Shown here: positions 44,807 through 54,457 of the stretch, in pieces | Layout of the letters: every line of letters begins with the position of its first letter | Numbering within the stretch: the first letter of the stretch is position 1 | Assembly: GCF_019511525.1 (NCBI RefSeq) | Contig: NZ_JAEUAT010000025.1 | Span: 20,788 to 84,787 of the forward strand | Direction: 5' to 3' | Origin: Rhizobium cauense | GTDB taxonomy: Bacteria; Pseudomonadota; Alphaproteobacteria; Rhizobiales; Rhizobiaceae | Length of the DNA: 64,000 nt | The notes under the pieces: generated by a model | What the model was told of the DNA's origin: nothing | The model's input: only the letters and a program-made list of their open reading frames with translations | Databases searched by the model: none | Program-made: the position numbers and the translations under genes

Positions 44807-46780
44807 ATGACCTCTCCTGAACAAAACGACCGGATGGCAAATGCGATCCGTTTCCTCGCCATGGATGCAGTCGAAAAGGCGAATTCCGGACACCCCGGCA
44901 TGCCGATGGGCATGGCCGATGTAGCGACCATTCTCTTTACAAAATATCTGCGCTTCGACCCTAAGAAGCCGCAATGGCCGAACCGCGACCGCTTCGTTCT
45001 GTCCGCCGGCCACGGCTCGATGCTGCTCTATTCGCTGCTCTATTTGACCGGCTACCCCGACATGACAGTCGAGGACCTGAAGCAGTTCCGCCAGCTCGGT
45101 TCGAAGACCGCCGGCCATCCGGAATACGGCCACGCGACCGGCATCGAAACGACGACCGGCCCGCTCGGCCAGGGCATTGCAAATGCCGTCGGCATGGCGA
45201 TCGCCGAACGCAAGCTGCGCGACGAGTTCGGCTCCGAGCTCCAGGACCATTACACCTATGCCATCTGCGGCGACGGCTGCCTGATGGAAGGCATCAGCCA
45301 TGAGGCGATCGCGCTTGCCGGCCACCTGAAGCTGAACAAGCTCGTTCTCTTCTGGGACAACAACTCGATCACCATCGACGGCGCCGTTTCCCTGTCGGAC
45401 TCGACTGACCAGGTCGCCCGCTTCAAGGCCGTTCACTGGAACACGATCGAGATCGACGGTCACGACCAGGCTGCTATTGCCGCCGCGATTGAAGCCGCCC
45501 ACAAATCTGACCGCCCGACCTTCATCGCCTGCAAGACGATCATCGGCTTCGGCGCTCCGAACAAGCAGGGCACCCACAAGGTTCACGGCAACCCGCTCGG
45601 CGCTGAAGAAATCGCGGCAACCCGCAAGGCGCTGAATTGGGAATACGAGCCCTTCGTCGTTCCTTCGGACGTTCTCGATGCGTGGCGTGCAGCCGGCAGC
45701 CGCTCTGTCGACCTCGTCAAGACATGGGAAGACGGCCTGGCTAAGTCGACACACAAGGCCGAGTTCAGCCGTCGCTTTGCCGGTGACCTGCCGGAAGGCT
45801 TCGACGCAGCCATCAGCGCCTACAAGAAGAAGCTCGTCGAAACCAAGCCTGTCATCGCTACCCGCAAGGCTTCGGAAGACGCGCTCGAAGTCATCAACGG
45901 CTTCCTGCCGGAAACCCTTGGCGGTTCCGCTGACCTGACGCCATCGAACAACACCAAGACCAGCCAGATGCATTCGATCACGCCGACGGATTTCGCCGGT
46001 CGCTACATGCACTGGGGCATCCGCGAGCACGGCATGGCGTCGGCCATGAACGGGATCGCCCTGCATGGCGGTCTTCTTCCTTATGGCGGCGGCTTCCTGA
46101 TCTTCTCGGATTATTGCCGCCCGCCGATCCGCCTGGCCGCCCTCATGGGCATCCGCGTTGTCCACGTCCTGACGCACGACTCGATCGGCGTCGGTGAAGA
46201 CGGCCCGACGCACCAGCCGGTCGAACAGATCGCCGGCCTGCGTGCCGTCCCGAACCTGCGTGTCTTCCGCCCGGCCGACCCGACTGAAACGGCCGAATGC
46301 TGGCAGATCGCCGTCAAGTCGAAGACCCACCCGTCCGCGCTCGCGCTGACCCGCCAGAACCTGACGCCAGTGCGTACCGAGTACAGCGAAAAGAACCTTT
46401 GCGAGCTCGGCGCCTACACGCTCGCAGGCAAAGCCGATGCCAAGGTGACGATCTTCGCTTCGGGCTCCGAAGTCGAACTCGCCGTGGCGGCTCGCGCAAC
46501 GCTGGAGGCCAAGGGCGTCAGCGTTCGTGTCGTCTCGGTTCCCTGCACGGAGCTGTTCTTCGATCAGCCGGATGCCTACCGCAAGGACGTCATCGGCAAC
46601 TCGCCGGTCAAGATCGCCGTCGAAGCCGCCGTTCGCGAAGGCTGGGATGCGTTCATCGGTCCTGAGGGTACCTTTGTCGGCATGAAGGGCTTTGGCGCCT
46701 CCGGTCCGGCGAAGGAAGTCTTCAAGCATTTCGGCATCACCGCGGACGCCGTGGTCGCTGCCGCAGAAGCAAAGCTGTAA
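44807..46780 (+). CDS. tkt: Transketolase
   Basis: Thiamin-diphosphate enzyme of the non-oxidative pentose phosphate branch. The 657 residues have the N-terminal substrate motif SGHPGMPMGMADV, GHGSMLLYSLLYLTGY, and the TPP-binding GDGCLMEGISHEA to WDNN stretch. The pyrimidine domain contains HWGIREHGMASAMNGIALHG, and GEDGPTHQPVEQ follows. It begins a central-metabolism run with gap, pgk and aldolase, as in Sinorhizobium. Confidence 0.96.
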   Translation: MTSPEQNDRMANAIRFLAMDAVEKANSGHPGMPMGMADVATILFTKYLRFDPKKPQWPNRDRFVLSAGHGSMLLYSLLYLTGYPDMTVEDLKQFRQLGSKTAGHPEYGHATGIETTTGPLGQGIANAVGMAIAERKLRDEFGSELQDHYTYAICGDGCLMEGISHEAIALAGHLKLNKLVLFWDNNSITIDGAVSLSDSTDQVARFKAVHWNTIEIDGHDQAAIAAAIEAAHKSDRPTFIACKTIIGFGAPNKQGTHKVHGNPLGAEEIAATRKALNWEYEPFVVPSDVLDAWRAAGSRSVDLVKTWEDGLAKSTHKAEFSRRFAGDLPEGFDAAISAYKKKLVETKPVIATRKASEDALEVINGFLPETLGGSADLTPSNNTKTSQMHSITPTDFAGRYMHWGIREHGMASAMNGIALHGGLLPYGGGFLIFSDYCRPPIRLAALMGIRVVHVLTHDSIGVGEDGPTHQPVEQIAGLRAVPNLRVFRPADPTETAECWQIAVKSKTHPSALALTRQNLTPVRTEYSEKNLCELGAYTLAGKADAKVTIFASGSEVELAVAARATLEAKGVSVRVVSVPCTELFFDQPDAYRKDVIGNSPVKIAVEAAVREGWDAFIGPEGTFVGMKGFGASGPAKEVFKHFGITADAVVAAAEAKL

Positions 46781-46841
46781 GAGAGCGCATCAGCGCTCTC
46801 CAACTCAATCCGCAAGCCCCATCTCTAGGGAGTGAATGCAC

Positions 46842-47852
46842 ATGACTGTAAAGGTTGCCATCAACGGCTTCGGCCGCATCGGCCGCAATGTTCTCCGCGC
46901 GATCGTCGAATCCGGCCGCACCGACATCGAAGTCGTCGCGATCAACGATCTCGGCCCGGTCGAGACCAACGCCCACCTGCTGCGCTACGACTCCATCCAC
47001 GGCAAGTTCCCGGCCGAGGTTAAGGTCGAAGGCGACACGATCACCGTTGGCGGCGGCAAGCCGATCAAGGTGACCGCGATCAAGGATCCGGCGACCCTGC
47101 CGCACAAGGAACTCGGCGTCGACATCGCGATGGAATGCACCGGCATCTTCACCGCTCGCGACAAGGCTGCCGCCCACCTGACGGCCGGCGCCAAGCGCGT
47201 CATCGTCTCGGCTCCTGCCGATGGCGCCGACCTGACCGTCGTTTTCGGCGTCAACCACGACCAGCTCACCAAGGAGCATCTGGTCATCTCCAACGCATCC
47301 TGCACGACGAACTGCCTCGTGCCGGTTGTGAAGGTTCTCGATGACGCCGTCGGCATCGACCACGGCTTCATGACCACGATCCACTCCTACACCGGCGACC
47401 AGCCGACCCTCGACACCATGCACAAGGACCTGTACCGCGCCCGCGCTGCAGCCCTGTCCATGATCCCGACGTCGACGGGCGCCGCCAAGGCCGTCGGCCT
47501 GGTTCTGCCGCACCTGAAGGGCAAGCTCGACGGTACGTCGATCCGCGTTCCGACCCCGAACGTCTCGGTCGTCGACTTCAAGTTCGTTGCCAAGAAGGCC
47601 ACCACCGTCGGCGAAATCAACGAAGCGATCAAGGCTGCCGCAAACGGCAAGCTGAAGGGCATCCTCGGCTACACCGACGAGCCGCTGGTTTCCCGCGACT
47701 TCAACCACGACAGCCACTCGTCGATCTTCGCCACCGACCAGACCAAGGTCATGGAAGGCAACTTCGTGCGCGTCCTGTCCTGGTATGACAACGAGTGGGG
47801 CTTCTCCAGCCGCATGTCCGACACGGCCGTTGCCTTCGCAAAGCTCATCTAA
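46842..47852 (+). CDS. gap: Glyceraldehyde-3-phosphate dehydrogenase, type I
   Basis: Interconverts glyceraldehyde-3-phosphate and 1,3-bisphosphoglycerate. The 336 residues have the Rossmann start VKVAINGFGRIGRN, the catalytic Cys in SNASCTTNCLVP (near residue 156), and the conserved WYDNEWGFS. The ATG at 46842 is chosen because family members begin MTVKVAINGFG; 46836 is an in-frame alternative. It lies 61 bases after tkt. Confidence 0.96.
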   Translation: MTVKVAINGFGRIGRNVLRAIVESGRTDIEVVAINDLGPVETNAHLLRYDSIHGKFPAEVKVEGDTITVGGGKPIKVTAIKDPATLPHKELGVDIAMECTGIFTARDKAAAHLTAGAKRVIVSAPADGADLTVVFGVNHDQLTKEHLVISNASCTTNCLVPVVKVLDDAVGIDHGFMTTIHSYTGDQPTLDTMHKDLYRARAAALSMIPTSTGAAKAVGLVLPHLKGKLDGTSIRVPTPNVSVVDFKFVAKKATTVGEINEAIKAAANGKLKGILGYTDEPLVSRDFNHDSHSSIFATDQTKVMEGNFVRVLSWYDNEWGFSSRMSDTAVAFAKLI

Positions 47853-47874
47853 GAGCGTCGCGCCACAATCTTCG

Positions 47875-47903
47875 AAAGCGGCTCGGGCAACCGGGCCGCT
47901 TTT
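47875..47903 (+). terminator. Rho-independent terminator of gap
   Basis: AGCGGCTCGG / CCGGGCCGCT stem with one G-U pair and a GCAA loop, followed by TTTT, about 22 bases past the gap stop. Confidence 0.8.
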
Positions 47904-48041
47904 CCTTTGGCGCCGAGCTGGCTAGCGTCGCGGCCGGCAGAAAGTGCCGTCATGGGACCTCGCTAGATAAGACTGGTGCCGCGTCATCAATAGCCGTACT
48001 GTCGATGGACGGCAGACCGCACAGAAGCGAAAGAGAATTTG

Positions 48042-48362
48042 ATGGACTACTTCACGATCGAGATCGGCGGACAAGCAATCGCAAGTTTTCGCTCCGAGAA
48101 TGCCGATGATGCCAAGCACTTCTTCGAGGCCGAGGATTTCCGCGAGGATCTGACGGTACTGCAATCGCAGGGCAAGCCGGTCTGGGACGGGATCGCCGCG
48201 CTCACACTGCGCAAGGCAACTGGCGAAGAGGCGAGTGAGGTCGAACACGCCTACGAGTTCGACGACGATCCGGAACGTACGATCGACGATGAGTTCGTTG
48301 TCTTTCTGATCCCGATTTCCGACGTCGCCGATGGCGAGGATGAAGAAGACGACAACGCCTGA
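48042..48362 (+). CDS. Hypothetical acidic protein
   Basis: No family is recognised. The 106 residues are strongly acidic, ending DVADGEDEEDDNA. There is no signal or membrane segment. It starts with ATG at 48042, preceded by a GAGA-type site, and lies between gap and the antiporter gene. Confidence 0.7.
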   Translation: MDYFTIEIGGQAIASFRSENADDAKHFFEAEDFREDLTVLQSQGKPVWDGIAALTLRKATGEEASEVEHAYEFDDDPERTIDDEFVVFLIPISDVADGEDEEDDNA

Positions 48363-48699
48363 GCACGCACGTCGCACCCGGGCGATGTCAACTGGCTCAA
48401 CCAGCATTCGCTGATTGAGAGGAAAAGCGCGACACGGGGGTTTCTGCCCTGCTATCGCCCGATTTGCTCATACACTCGATTTCATGCTCTTTCGTGAGCA
48501 TCCATCCCGGCTTTGCCATCCGACAGGCCAAGACAGCAGCATGAAGCCGCAAAACCGCTTGGGTTTGACCGCAAGGCCTACCCTTCCGACGTGTTTTGCC
48601 GTTTACTCATACGAGCTAGGAATGATCACGAAAGGGCGACAGGGAATGGGCTGCGGGACCGGGGGCGGTCTGCGTTAGATTGCGGGTAAGGGGACAGGC
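48363..48699. other. Gene-free spacer before the antiporter
   Basis: A short frame (48415-48678) is present but has no codon bias or recognisable similarity and is judged non-coding. Nothing else can be identified. It probably holds the antiporter promoter. Confidence 0.35.
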
Positions 48700-50550
48700 A
48701 TGGAAGCGTTCTATATCGTCGTACTCGTATCGACGACGCTCGTGCTTCTTGCTGCATTTTCAAGCCTGCTAGCCTTCCGTTTCGGCGCTCCCCTCCTCCT
48801 TTTGTTCCTGGCGATCGGCCTGCTTGCAGGAACGGATGGCCTCGGGATCGAGTTCACCAACAACTACCTAGCCTACATCCTCGGTTCGATTGCGCTGGCA
48901 ATCATCCTTTTTGACTCCGGCTTCGGAACGCCAGTGCAAGCCTTCAAGCTTGCCGCCGTACCCTCGATAACGCTTGCATCGGTCGGCGTCCTTATGACGG
49001 CGGCACTCATTGGCGTTGCGGCCATGTGGCTACTGAGCTTCACCTGGCTGGAAGGCCTACTGCTCGGCTCCATCGTTGCCTCGACCGACGCCGCCGCCGT
49101 CTTCTTCCTGCTTCGCATCGGCGGCATCAACATTCGCGACAAGGTGCGCTCGACGCTGGAAGTAGAATCGGGAACCAACGACCCGATGGCGATCTTCCTG
49201 ACCATCGCTCTCGTCGAGATTCTCGCCAGCGGCGAGCGCTACCACGGCATCGACATCAGCATGCTGGCCATGTTCGTGCAGCAGATGGGCCTCGGCGTGA
49301 TCCTCGGTCTGCTTGGCGGCATGATGATCGTTCTGATCGTGAGCAAGCTGGAAACCGACCGCGGCCTCACGCCGATCTTCGTGTTGGCGCTTGCACTGCT
49401 CGTCTTTTCGGCCACCGGCGCGGTCGGAGGCAGCGGCTTCCTCGCCGTCTATGTCGCCGGCATCTACGCAGGCAATCGCAAGCTGCAGGGCTATGCTTCG
49501 ATCAAACGTTTCCAGGACGGCATGACCTGGCTTGCCCAGATCATCATGTTCTTGGTCCTCGGGCTCCTTGCGACACCATCGCAGTTTCCCGCGATCGCCA
49601 TTCCTGCCGTGCTGCTCGCCCTATTCCTGATCTTCATTGCCCGCCCGCTCGCCATCTGGCTCTCGCTGCTGCCCTATGACTACACACAGCAGGAGATCGG
49701 CTTTGTCGCCTGGGTCGGCCTTCGCGGAGCCGTCTCGATCCTGCTCGCGATCATGCCCATTCTCGGCGGATTGGAAAATGGCCAGGTCTACTTCAACTGC
49801 GCCTTCATCATCGTGCTCGTCTCGCTTCTCGTACAGGGATGGACGATCAAGCCGGTCGCCAAGAAACTCGGGCTCATCATTCCGCCACGGATGGGCGCCG
49901 TCGACAAGGTGGAGGTGGATCTGCCGGGCGCGGCGAACCACGAGCTTCTGTCCTATCGTGTGATCAAGGACAGTCCCGTACTGCGTGGCGAGCGGATCCC
50001 GCGCTGGGCAACACCGTCATTGGTCATCCGCGATGGCAAGTCGATGCGCTATCAATATGCCGGCAGGCTGCGCGAGAACGACCTCGTTTATCTCTTCGTC
50101 GTCCCGTCCTATTCGCGGCTTCTCGACAAGCTCTTTGCCAGCCGTGCTCCTGTCGAGGAAGACGATGCCGATTTCTTTGGCGCCTTTGCGCTATCGCCGG
50201 CCCGACCGGCCGCCGATCTCGACGCCGCCTATGGTCCGGGCCTGCTGAATGAATCCGAGAAAGGGCTGACGATCGCCGAACTGATGAAGCATCGTTTGGG
50301 CGGCAAGGCGGACTATGCCGACCGTGTACGCCTCGGCTCCATCATTCTCATCGTCCGCGACCTCGACGACCAGGATCACATCACATCCGTCGGCATGTCG
50401 CTGGAGGCTCTCGAGCCCGCTACAGCCCTGCCGATCTTCCTCAATCTGCACGATATCATCGACCGCATCCGCGACCGTCTCAAGGGCCGCAGGAAGCGGG
50501 AAGCAGCCGCCGCGGCAACGTCCGGCAAGGGCGATGAAAACCCGCAATGA
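48700..50550 (+). CDS. Potassium/proton antiporter (CvrA/NhaP2 type, CPA1)
   Basis: Exchanges K+ (or Na+) for H+ across the inner membrane. The 616 residues have about 12 membrane helices in the first ~380, including the CPA acidic pair region LGSIVASTDAAAVFFLL. A TrkA-C domain follows (SYRVIKDSPVLRGERI), then a C-terminal CorC/HlyC-like region (RVRLGSIILIVRDLDDQDHI). The length and domains match the NhaP2/CvrA group. The ATG at 48700 follows a GGGGACAGGC site. Confidence 0.9.
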   Translation: MEAFYIVVLVSTTLVLLAAFSSLLAFRFGAPLLLLFLAIGLLAGTDGLGIEFTNNYLAYILGSIALAIILFDSGFGTPVQAFKLAAVPSITLASVGVLMTAALIGVAAMWLLSFTWLEGLLLGSIVASTDAAAVFFLLRIGGINIRDKVRSTLEVESGTNDPMAIFLTIALVEILASGERYHGIDISMLAMFVQQMGLGVILGLLGGMMIVLIVSKLETDRGLTPIFVLALALLVFSATGAVGGSGFLAVYVAGIYAGNRKLQGYASIKRFQDGMTWLAQIIMFLVLGLLATPSQFPAIAIPAVLLALFLIFIARPLAIWLSLLPYDYTQQEIGFVAWVGLRGAVSILLAIMPILGGLENGQVYFNCAFIIVLVSLLVQGWTIKPVAKKLGLIIPPRMGAVDKVEVDLPGAANHELLSYRVIKDSPVLRGERIPRWATPSLVIRDGKSMRYQYAGRLRENDLVYLFVVPSYSRLLDKLFASRAPVEEDDADFFGAFALSPARPAADLDAAYGPGLLNESEKGLTIAELMKHRLGGKADYADRVRLGSIILIVRDLDDQDHITSVGMSLEALEPATALPIFLNLHDIIDRIRDRLKGRRKREAAAAATSGKGDENPQ

Positions 50551-50619
50551 CCTGCTTGCGTCTGCGGTCATCCTTGCTATGGTCCCCGCATCTTTGGGCA
50601 ATAACGAACGGACTTTTCC

Positions 50620-51822
50620 ATGCCTTCCTTCAAGACCCTCGACGACCTCAACGATATTGCCGGCAAGCGCGTCCTCGTTCGCGTTGACCTCAATGTTCCG
50701 GTCAAAGACGGCAAAGTGACCGACACCACCCGCATCGAGCGCGTTGCCCCAACCATCCTGGAACTCTCGAAGAAGGGTGCCAAGGTCATCCTGCTCGCGC
50801 ATTTCGGTCGCCCGAAGGACGGCCCGTCACCGGATCTCTCGCTGTCTCTGATCGCCCCGTCCGTCGAGGAGGTGCTTGACCACCCTGTTTCGACCGCAAG
50901 TGACGTCATCGGCGAAGCTGCGGCCACCGCAGTTGCATCGATGAAAAACGGCGACATCCTGCTTCTCGAGAACACCCGCTTCCACAAGGGCGAGGAAAAG
51001 AACGACCCTGACTTCGTCAAGGCGCTGGCCGCGAACGGCGATATCTATGTCAACGACGCCTTCTCTGCCGCTCACCGCGCACACGCTTCGACGGAAGGCC
51101 TCGCGCGCCATCTTCCTGCCCACGCCGGTCGCACCATGCAGGCAGAACTTGAGGCGCTGGAGAGCGGCCTCGGCAATCCGGCCCGCCCGGTCGTCGCCAT
51201 CGTCGGCGGCGCCAAGGTCTCGACCAAGATCGACCTGCTGATGAACCTGGTGAAGAAGGTCGATGCGCTGGTGATTGGCGGCGGCATGGCAAACACCTTC
51301 ATTGCCGCACGTGGCACGAATGTCGGCAAGTCGCTCTGCGAGCATGATCTTGCGGATACCGCGAAGCAGATCATGATCGAGGCGGCAACAGCCGGTTGCG
51401 CCATCATTCTGCCGGAGGACGGCGTCGTCGCCCGCGAATTCAAGGCGAACGCCGCCAACGAGACCGTGGCGATCGATGCAATCCCCAGCGACGCGATGGT
51501 ACTCGACGTTGGCCCGAAGTCTGTCGAGGCGATCAAGGCCTGGATCGAACGTGCGAACACGCTCGTCTGGAACGGCCCGCTCGGCGCCTTCGAGATCGAA
51601 CCTTTCGACAAGGCAACAGTCGCTGCGGCGAAATTCGCCGCCGAGCGCACCAAGGCTGGCAAGCTTACGTCTGTCGCCGGCGGCGGCGACACAGTCTCGG
51701 CGCTGAACCATGCCGGCGTGGCCGACGATTTCAGCTATGTATCGACGGCTGGCGGCGCCTTCCTTGAGTGGATGGAAGGCAAAGTCCTTCCCGGCGTCGC
51801 TGTCCTCAACAAGGACAAATGA
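50620..51822 (+). CDS. pgk: Phosphoglycerate kinase
   Basis: ATP-producing step of glycolysis. The 400 residues contain the N-domain signature RVDLNVPVKDGKV, HFGRPKDGPSPDLSL for substrate binding, and the nucleotide site in GGGDTVSALNHAG. It follows the antiporter gene and precedes the class I aldolase. Confidence 0.96.
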   Translation: MPSFKTLDDLNDIAGKRVLVRVDLNVPVKDGKVTDTTRIERVAPTILELSKKGAKVILLAHFGRPKDGPSPDLSLSLIAPSVEEVLDHPVSTASDVIGEAAATAVASMKNGDILLLENTRFHKGEEKNDPDFVKALAANGDIYVNDAFSAAHRAHASTEGLARHLPAHAGRTMQAELEALESGLGNPARPVVAIVGGAKVSTKIDLLMNLVKKVDALVIGGGMANTFIAARGTNVGKSLCEHDLADTAKQIMIEAATAGCAIILPEDGVVAREFKANAANETVAIDAIPSDAMVLDVGPKSVEAIKAWIERANTLVWNGPLGAFEIEPFDKATVAAAKFAAERTKAGKLTSVAGGGDTVSALNHAGVADDFSYVSTAGGAFLEWMEGKVLPGVAVLNKDK

Positions 51823-51859
51823 TTCGGCCAACCGAATTCAACAAATTTTACATGTAGAT

Positions 51860-51890
51860 AGACCGCGGCGCGCAAGCGTCGCGGTCTTTT
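51860..51890 (+). terminator. Rho-independent terminator of pgk
   Basis: AGACCGCG / CGCGGTCT stem around a short GC-rich loop, followed by TTTT, about 40 bases past the pgk stop. It separates pgk from the aldolase gene. Confidence 0.75.
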
Positions 51891-51910
51891 GCTCGCAACG
51901 AGTACAAAAG

Positions 51911-51953
51911 TTCAAACTTTCAAACGATTAAAAAAAATTCAAACGTTTCAAAG
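51911..51953 (+). promoter_or_regulatory. Repeated LacI-type operator-like motif upstream of the aldolase gene
   Basis: Two related motifs, 51911-51929 (TTCAAACTTTCAAACGATT) and 51938-51953 (TTCAAACGTTTCAAAG), stand in a very AT-rich stretch. Both contain a palindromic AAACGNTT core like LacI/GalR-family operators. They lie about 90-135 bases before the aldolase ATG. Candidate only. Confidence 0.35.
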
Positions 51954-52045
51954 AATTTTGCTGCCGTTTTCCCGCCCATAAACTTCTGTTATCCGCGACC
52001 TATATTCACCGGTTGACGATTTTTCTTTGCTGTGGAGAGAACGAT

Positions 52046-53071
52046 ATGAGCGAACGTTTGGAAGACATTGCCGTGCGTATGGTAGCTGGTGGCCGCGGGC
52101 TGCTTGCAGCAGATGAATCGACAGCCACGATCGGTAAGCGGTTCGATACGATCGGACTTGAATCGACGGAAACGAGCCGTCGCGACTACCGCGAAATGCT
52201 GTTCCGCACGGACGATGCGATGCGTCAATATATTTCCGGCGTGATCCTCTACGAAGAAACCCTCCACCAGAAGGCAGCAGACGGCACGCCTTTCGTCGAC
52301 ATAATCCGCGCTGCCGACAGCATTCCGGGCATCAAGGTCGATATCGGCGCCAAGCCGATGGCGGCCTATCCCGGCGAAACCATCACGGAAGGTCTCGACG
52401 GTCTCGCGGATCGCCTGGCCAAGTATCACGAAGCGGGTGCCCGCTTCGCCAAGTGGCGCGGCGTCATCGCGATCTCCTCCACCCTGCCCACCTGGGGCTC
52501 CATGAAGGCCAACGCCCATGCGCTCGCCCGGTATGCAGCGCTTTGCCAGCAGGCGAACATTGTTCCGATCGTCGAGCCCGAATGCCTGATGGACGGCAAG
52601 CCGGGTGACCACAACATCGACCGCTGCGCCGAGGTGACGGAATGGACGCTGCGCACCGTCTTCGAAGAACTGGCCGATGCCCGCGTCAGCCTCGAAGGCA
52701 TGATCCTCAAGCCGAACATGGTCATCGACGGCAAGAACGCCCGCAAGGCTTCGGTGGCTGAAGTCGCCGAGCGCACCGTCGAGGTGCTGAAGCGCACCGT
52801 TCCGTCAGCCGTGCCCGGCATCGCCTTCCTCTCCGGCGGGCAATCCAGCGAAGAAGCGACTGCGCATCTTTCCGCTATCAACTCCGGCTATGACCTGCCG
52901 TGGGCTGTCACCTTCTCCTACGGCCGCGCACTTCAGGACACCGCTCTGAAGGCTTGGGGTGGCAAGCCGGAAAACGTCGCCGCAGGTCAGCGTGCCTTTG
53001 CCCATCGCGCCGAGATGAACAGCCTCGCCGCCAAGGGGAGCTGGAAGAAGGATCTGGAGAAGGCGGCTTAA
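52046..53071 (+). CDS. fbaB: Class I fructose-bisphosphate aldolase
   Basis: Cleaves fructose-1,6-bisphosphate without metal. The 341 residues contain the eukaryote-like class I signature LLAADESTATIGKRF and the Schiff-base lysine segment GMILKPNMVI. C-terminal parts GGQSSEEATAHLSAIN and SYGRALQDTALKAWGG agree. GGAGAGA upstream fixes the ATG at 52046. Confidence 0.94.
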   Translation: MSERLEDIAVRMVAGGRGLLAADESTATIGKRFDTIGLESTETSRRDYREMLFRTDDAMRQYISGVILYEETLHQKAADGTPFVDIIRAADSIPGIKVDIGAKPMAAYPGETITEGLDGLADRLAKYHEAGARFAKWRGVIAISSTLPTWGSMKANAHALARYAALCQQANIVPIVEPECLMDGKPGDHNIDRCAEVTEWTLRTVFEELADARVSLEGMILKPNMVIDGKNARKASVAEVAERTVEVLKRTVPSAVPGIAFLSGGQSSEEATAHLSAINSGYDLPWAVTFSYGRALQDTALKAWGGKPENVAAGQRAFAHRAEMNSLAAKGSWKKDLEKAA

Positions 53072-53097
53072 GCCTAATTCCAAGGATGCAGAGAAAA

Positions 53098-53124
53098 AAC
53101 CGGTCGCTGCGCGGCCGGTTTTTT
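53098..53124 (+). terminator. Rho-independent terminator of the aldolase gene
   Basis: AACCGGTCGC / GCGGCCGGTT stem with one G-U pair, then TTTT; about 27 bases past the stop. Confidence 0.75.
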
Positions 53125-53206
53125 CATTGTGACGGCGACAACTTCTTGCTTCTGCGGCCGACCGATCGTCGGTAGAGATCATGACGTCAGCCAGTTCGGA
53201 GCAGTC

Positions 53207-54124
53207 ATGAGAACCGTTGCCTTCACGACCGTCGATGTCTTCACCTCCACCCGCTTCGAAGGCAACCCATTGGCCGTGATAACGGATGCACGTGGGCTGA
53301 GCGATACCGACATGCAGAACATCGCGGCCGAGTTCGGCTATTCGGAGGTTACCTTCGTGCTTCCGCCGGAGGATCCAGCCAACACCGCCCACGTCCGCAT
53401 CTTCACACCGACGATGGAGGTCCCGTTTGCAGGGCATCCGAACGTCGGAACGGCCTATGTCCTCGGCAAACAGTCACAGGTGTTCGGTCGGCCGGTCGGC
53501 GATCAGCTACGCTTCGAGGAGAAAGCGGGCCTGGTGGAAGTCAAATTGCAGCGTGAAGCAGATGAGGTGCTGTCGGCATCCATTCGTGCGCCGAAGCCTC
53601 TGAGCATCGGCAACGCGATATCCGAGCAGACCGTTGCCCGCTGCATCGCCATCAAACCGCAGGAGATCCGTGTAGCCAAGCATCAGCCGGTCGTCGCATC
53701 GGTGGGTTTGAGCTTCGTTGTTGCCGAACTCGCAGATCTCGCGGCGCTCAGTCGCGCGCGGCCGAACCTTGCATACTTTCAGGACGCTGCCGGCCCGACA
53801 GCCGAAGGCAACCACGACTTCTCGCTTTTCGTTTACGTCCGCTCGCCGGAGAAACCATGGGCGATCCGTGCGCGGATGTTTGCGCCGCTCGACAACGTGA
53901 CGGAAGACCCCGCGACCGGCAGCGCATCTGCAGCTCTTGGCGCTTATCTCGTCTCCCTCGAACCCGAGACGGACATGGACGTCTCGCTGACCATCGAGCA
54001 AGGCGTGGAGATGGGACGCCGCAGCATCATCGGTATCGATGTTGTCAAGAAGGGCGGTATCGTTTCCGACGTGACAATCTCGGGCGCCTGCGCGCCGGTC
54101 ATGCGCGGCGAAGTCGCGTACTAA
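53207..54124 (+). CDS. PhzF-family isomerase
   Basis: The 305 residues match the PhzF phenazine-biosynthesis-like/YddE family: DVFTSTRFEGNPLAVI at the start, the catalytic Glu in FGYSEVTFVLPP, FAGHPNVGTAYVLG, and DPATGSASAALGAYL near the end. Most such genes in rhizobia are not linked to phenazine. The ATG at 53207 is chosen because the family begins here. Confidence 0.9.
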   Translation: MRTVAFTTVDVFTSTRFEGNPLAVITDARGLSDTDMQNIAAEFGYSEVTFVLPPEDPANTAHVRIFTPTMEVPFAGHPNVGTAYVLGKQSQVFGRPVGDQLRFEEKAGLVEVKLQREADEVLSASIRAPKPLSIGNAISEQTVARCIAIKPQEIRVAKHQPVVASVGLSFVVAELADLAALSRARPNLAYFQDAAGPTAEGNHDFSLFVYVRSPEKPWAIRARMFAPLDNVTEDPATGSASAALGAYLVSLEPETDMDVSLTIEQGVEMGRRSIIGIDVVKKGGIVSDVTISGACAPVMRGEVAY

Positions 54125-54285
54125 ACGAACAGGTCGCGCCCGACCAGCGCCAACGCCCAGATCGCAAAAGCGATCAGCGCGATCTTCCAGAAATCCATAC
54201 GTCGACGCAAACCGGGAACACCCAGCGGTTTGATCACCTGAATCGCCATCGCCAGAATGAGCAGTAGGGCGATCAGCTTCGTCAT
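54121..54285 (-). CDS. Small hypothetical membrane protein
   Basis: A 54-residue frame with two hydrophobic segments (LIALLLILAMAIQVI and KIALIAFAIWALALVG) split by a short basic loop (PGLRRRMD). It overlaps the PhzF gene's end by four bases on the opposite strand. Size and layout suggest a small inner-membrane protein; no family is recognised. Longer in-frame ATGs upstream lack support. Confidence 0.6.
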   Translation of the reverse strand: MTKLIALLLILAMAIQVIKPLGVPGLRRRMDFWKIALIAFAIWALALVGRDLFV

Positions 54286-54457
54286 GTCTTTATTTTTCCA
54301 TCTCTTTGGAATGTCACAGGACGGACATTTTTTCGCGTCACGACTGCATTTATTCATGCCGTAAAGGCATTTGGGGGCACAATCAATCTTCTCGAGGCTA
54401 GGCGACACTGCGTGCCGCCATATGTCCTTTGACATTCAACGCATAGAGTCTGGCTAT

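Noticed and set aside
48415..48678. Possible 87-residue gene before the antiporter
   Set aside because: No ribosome site, no recognisable domain, and a composition unlike the neighbouring genes; judged a chance open frame.
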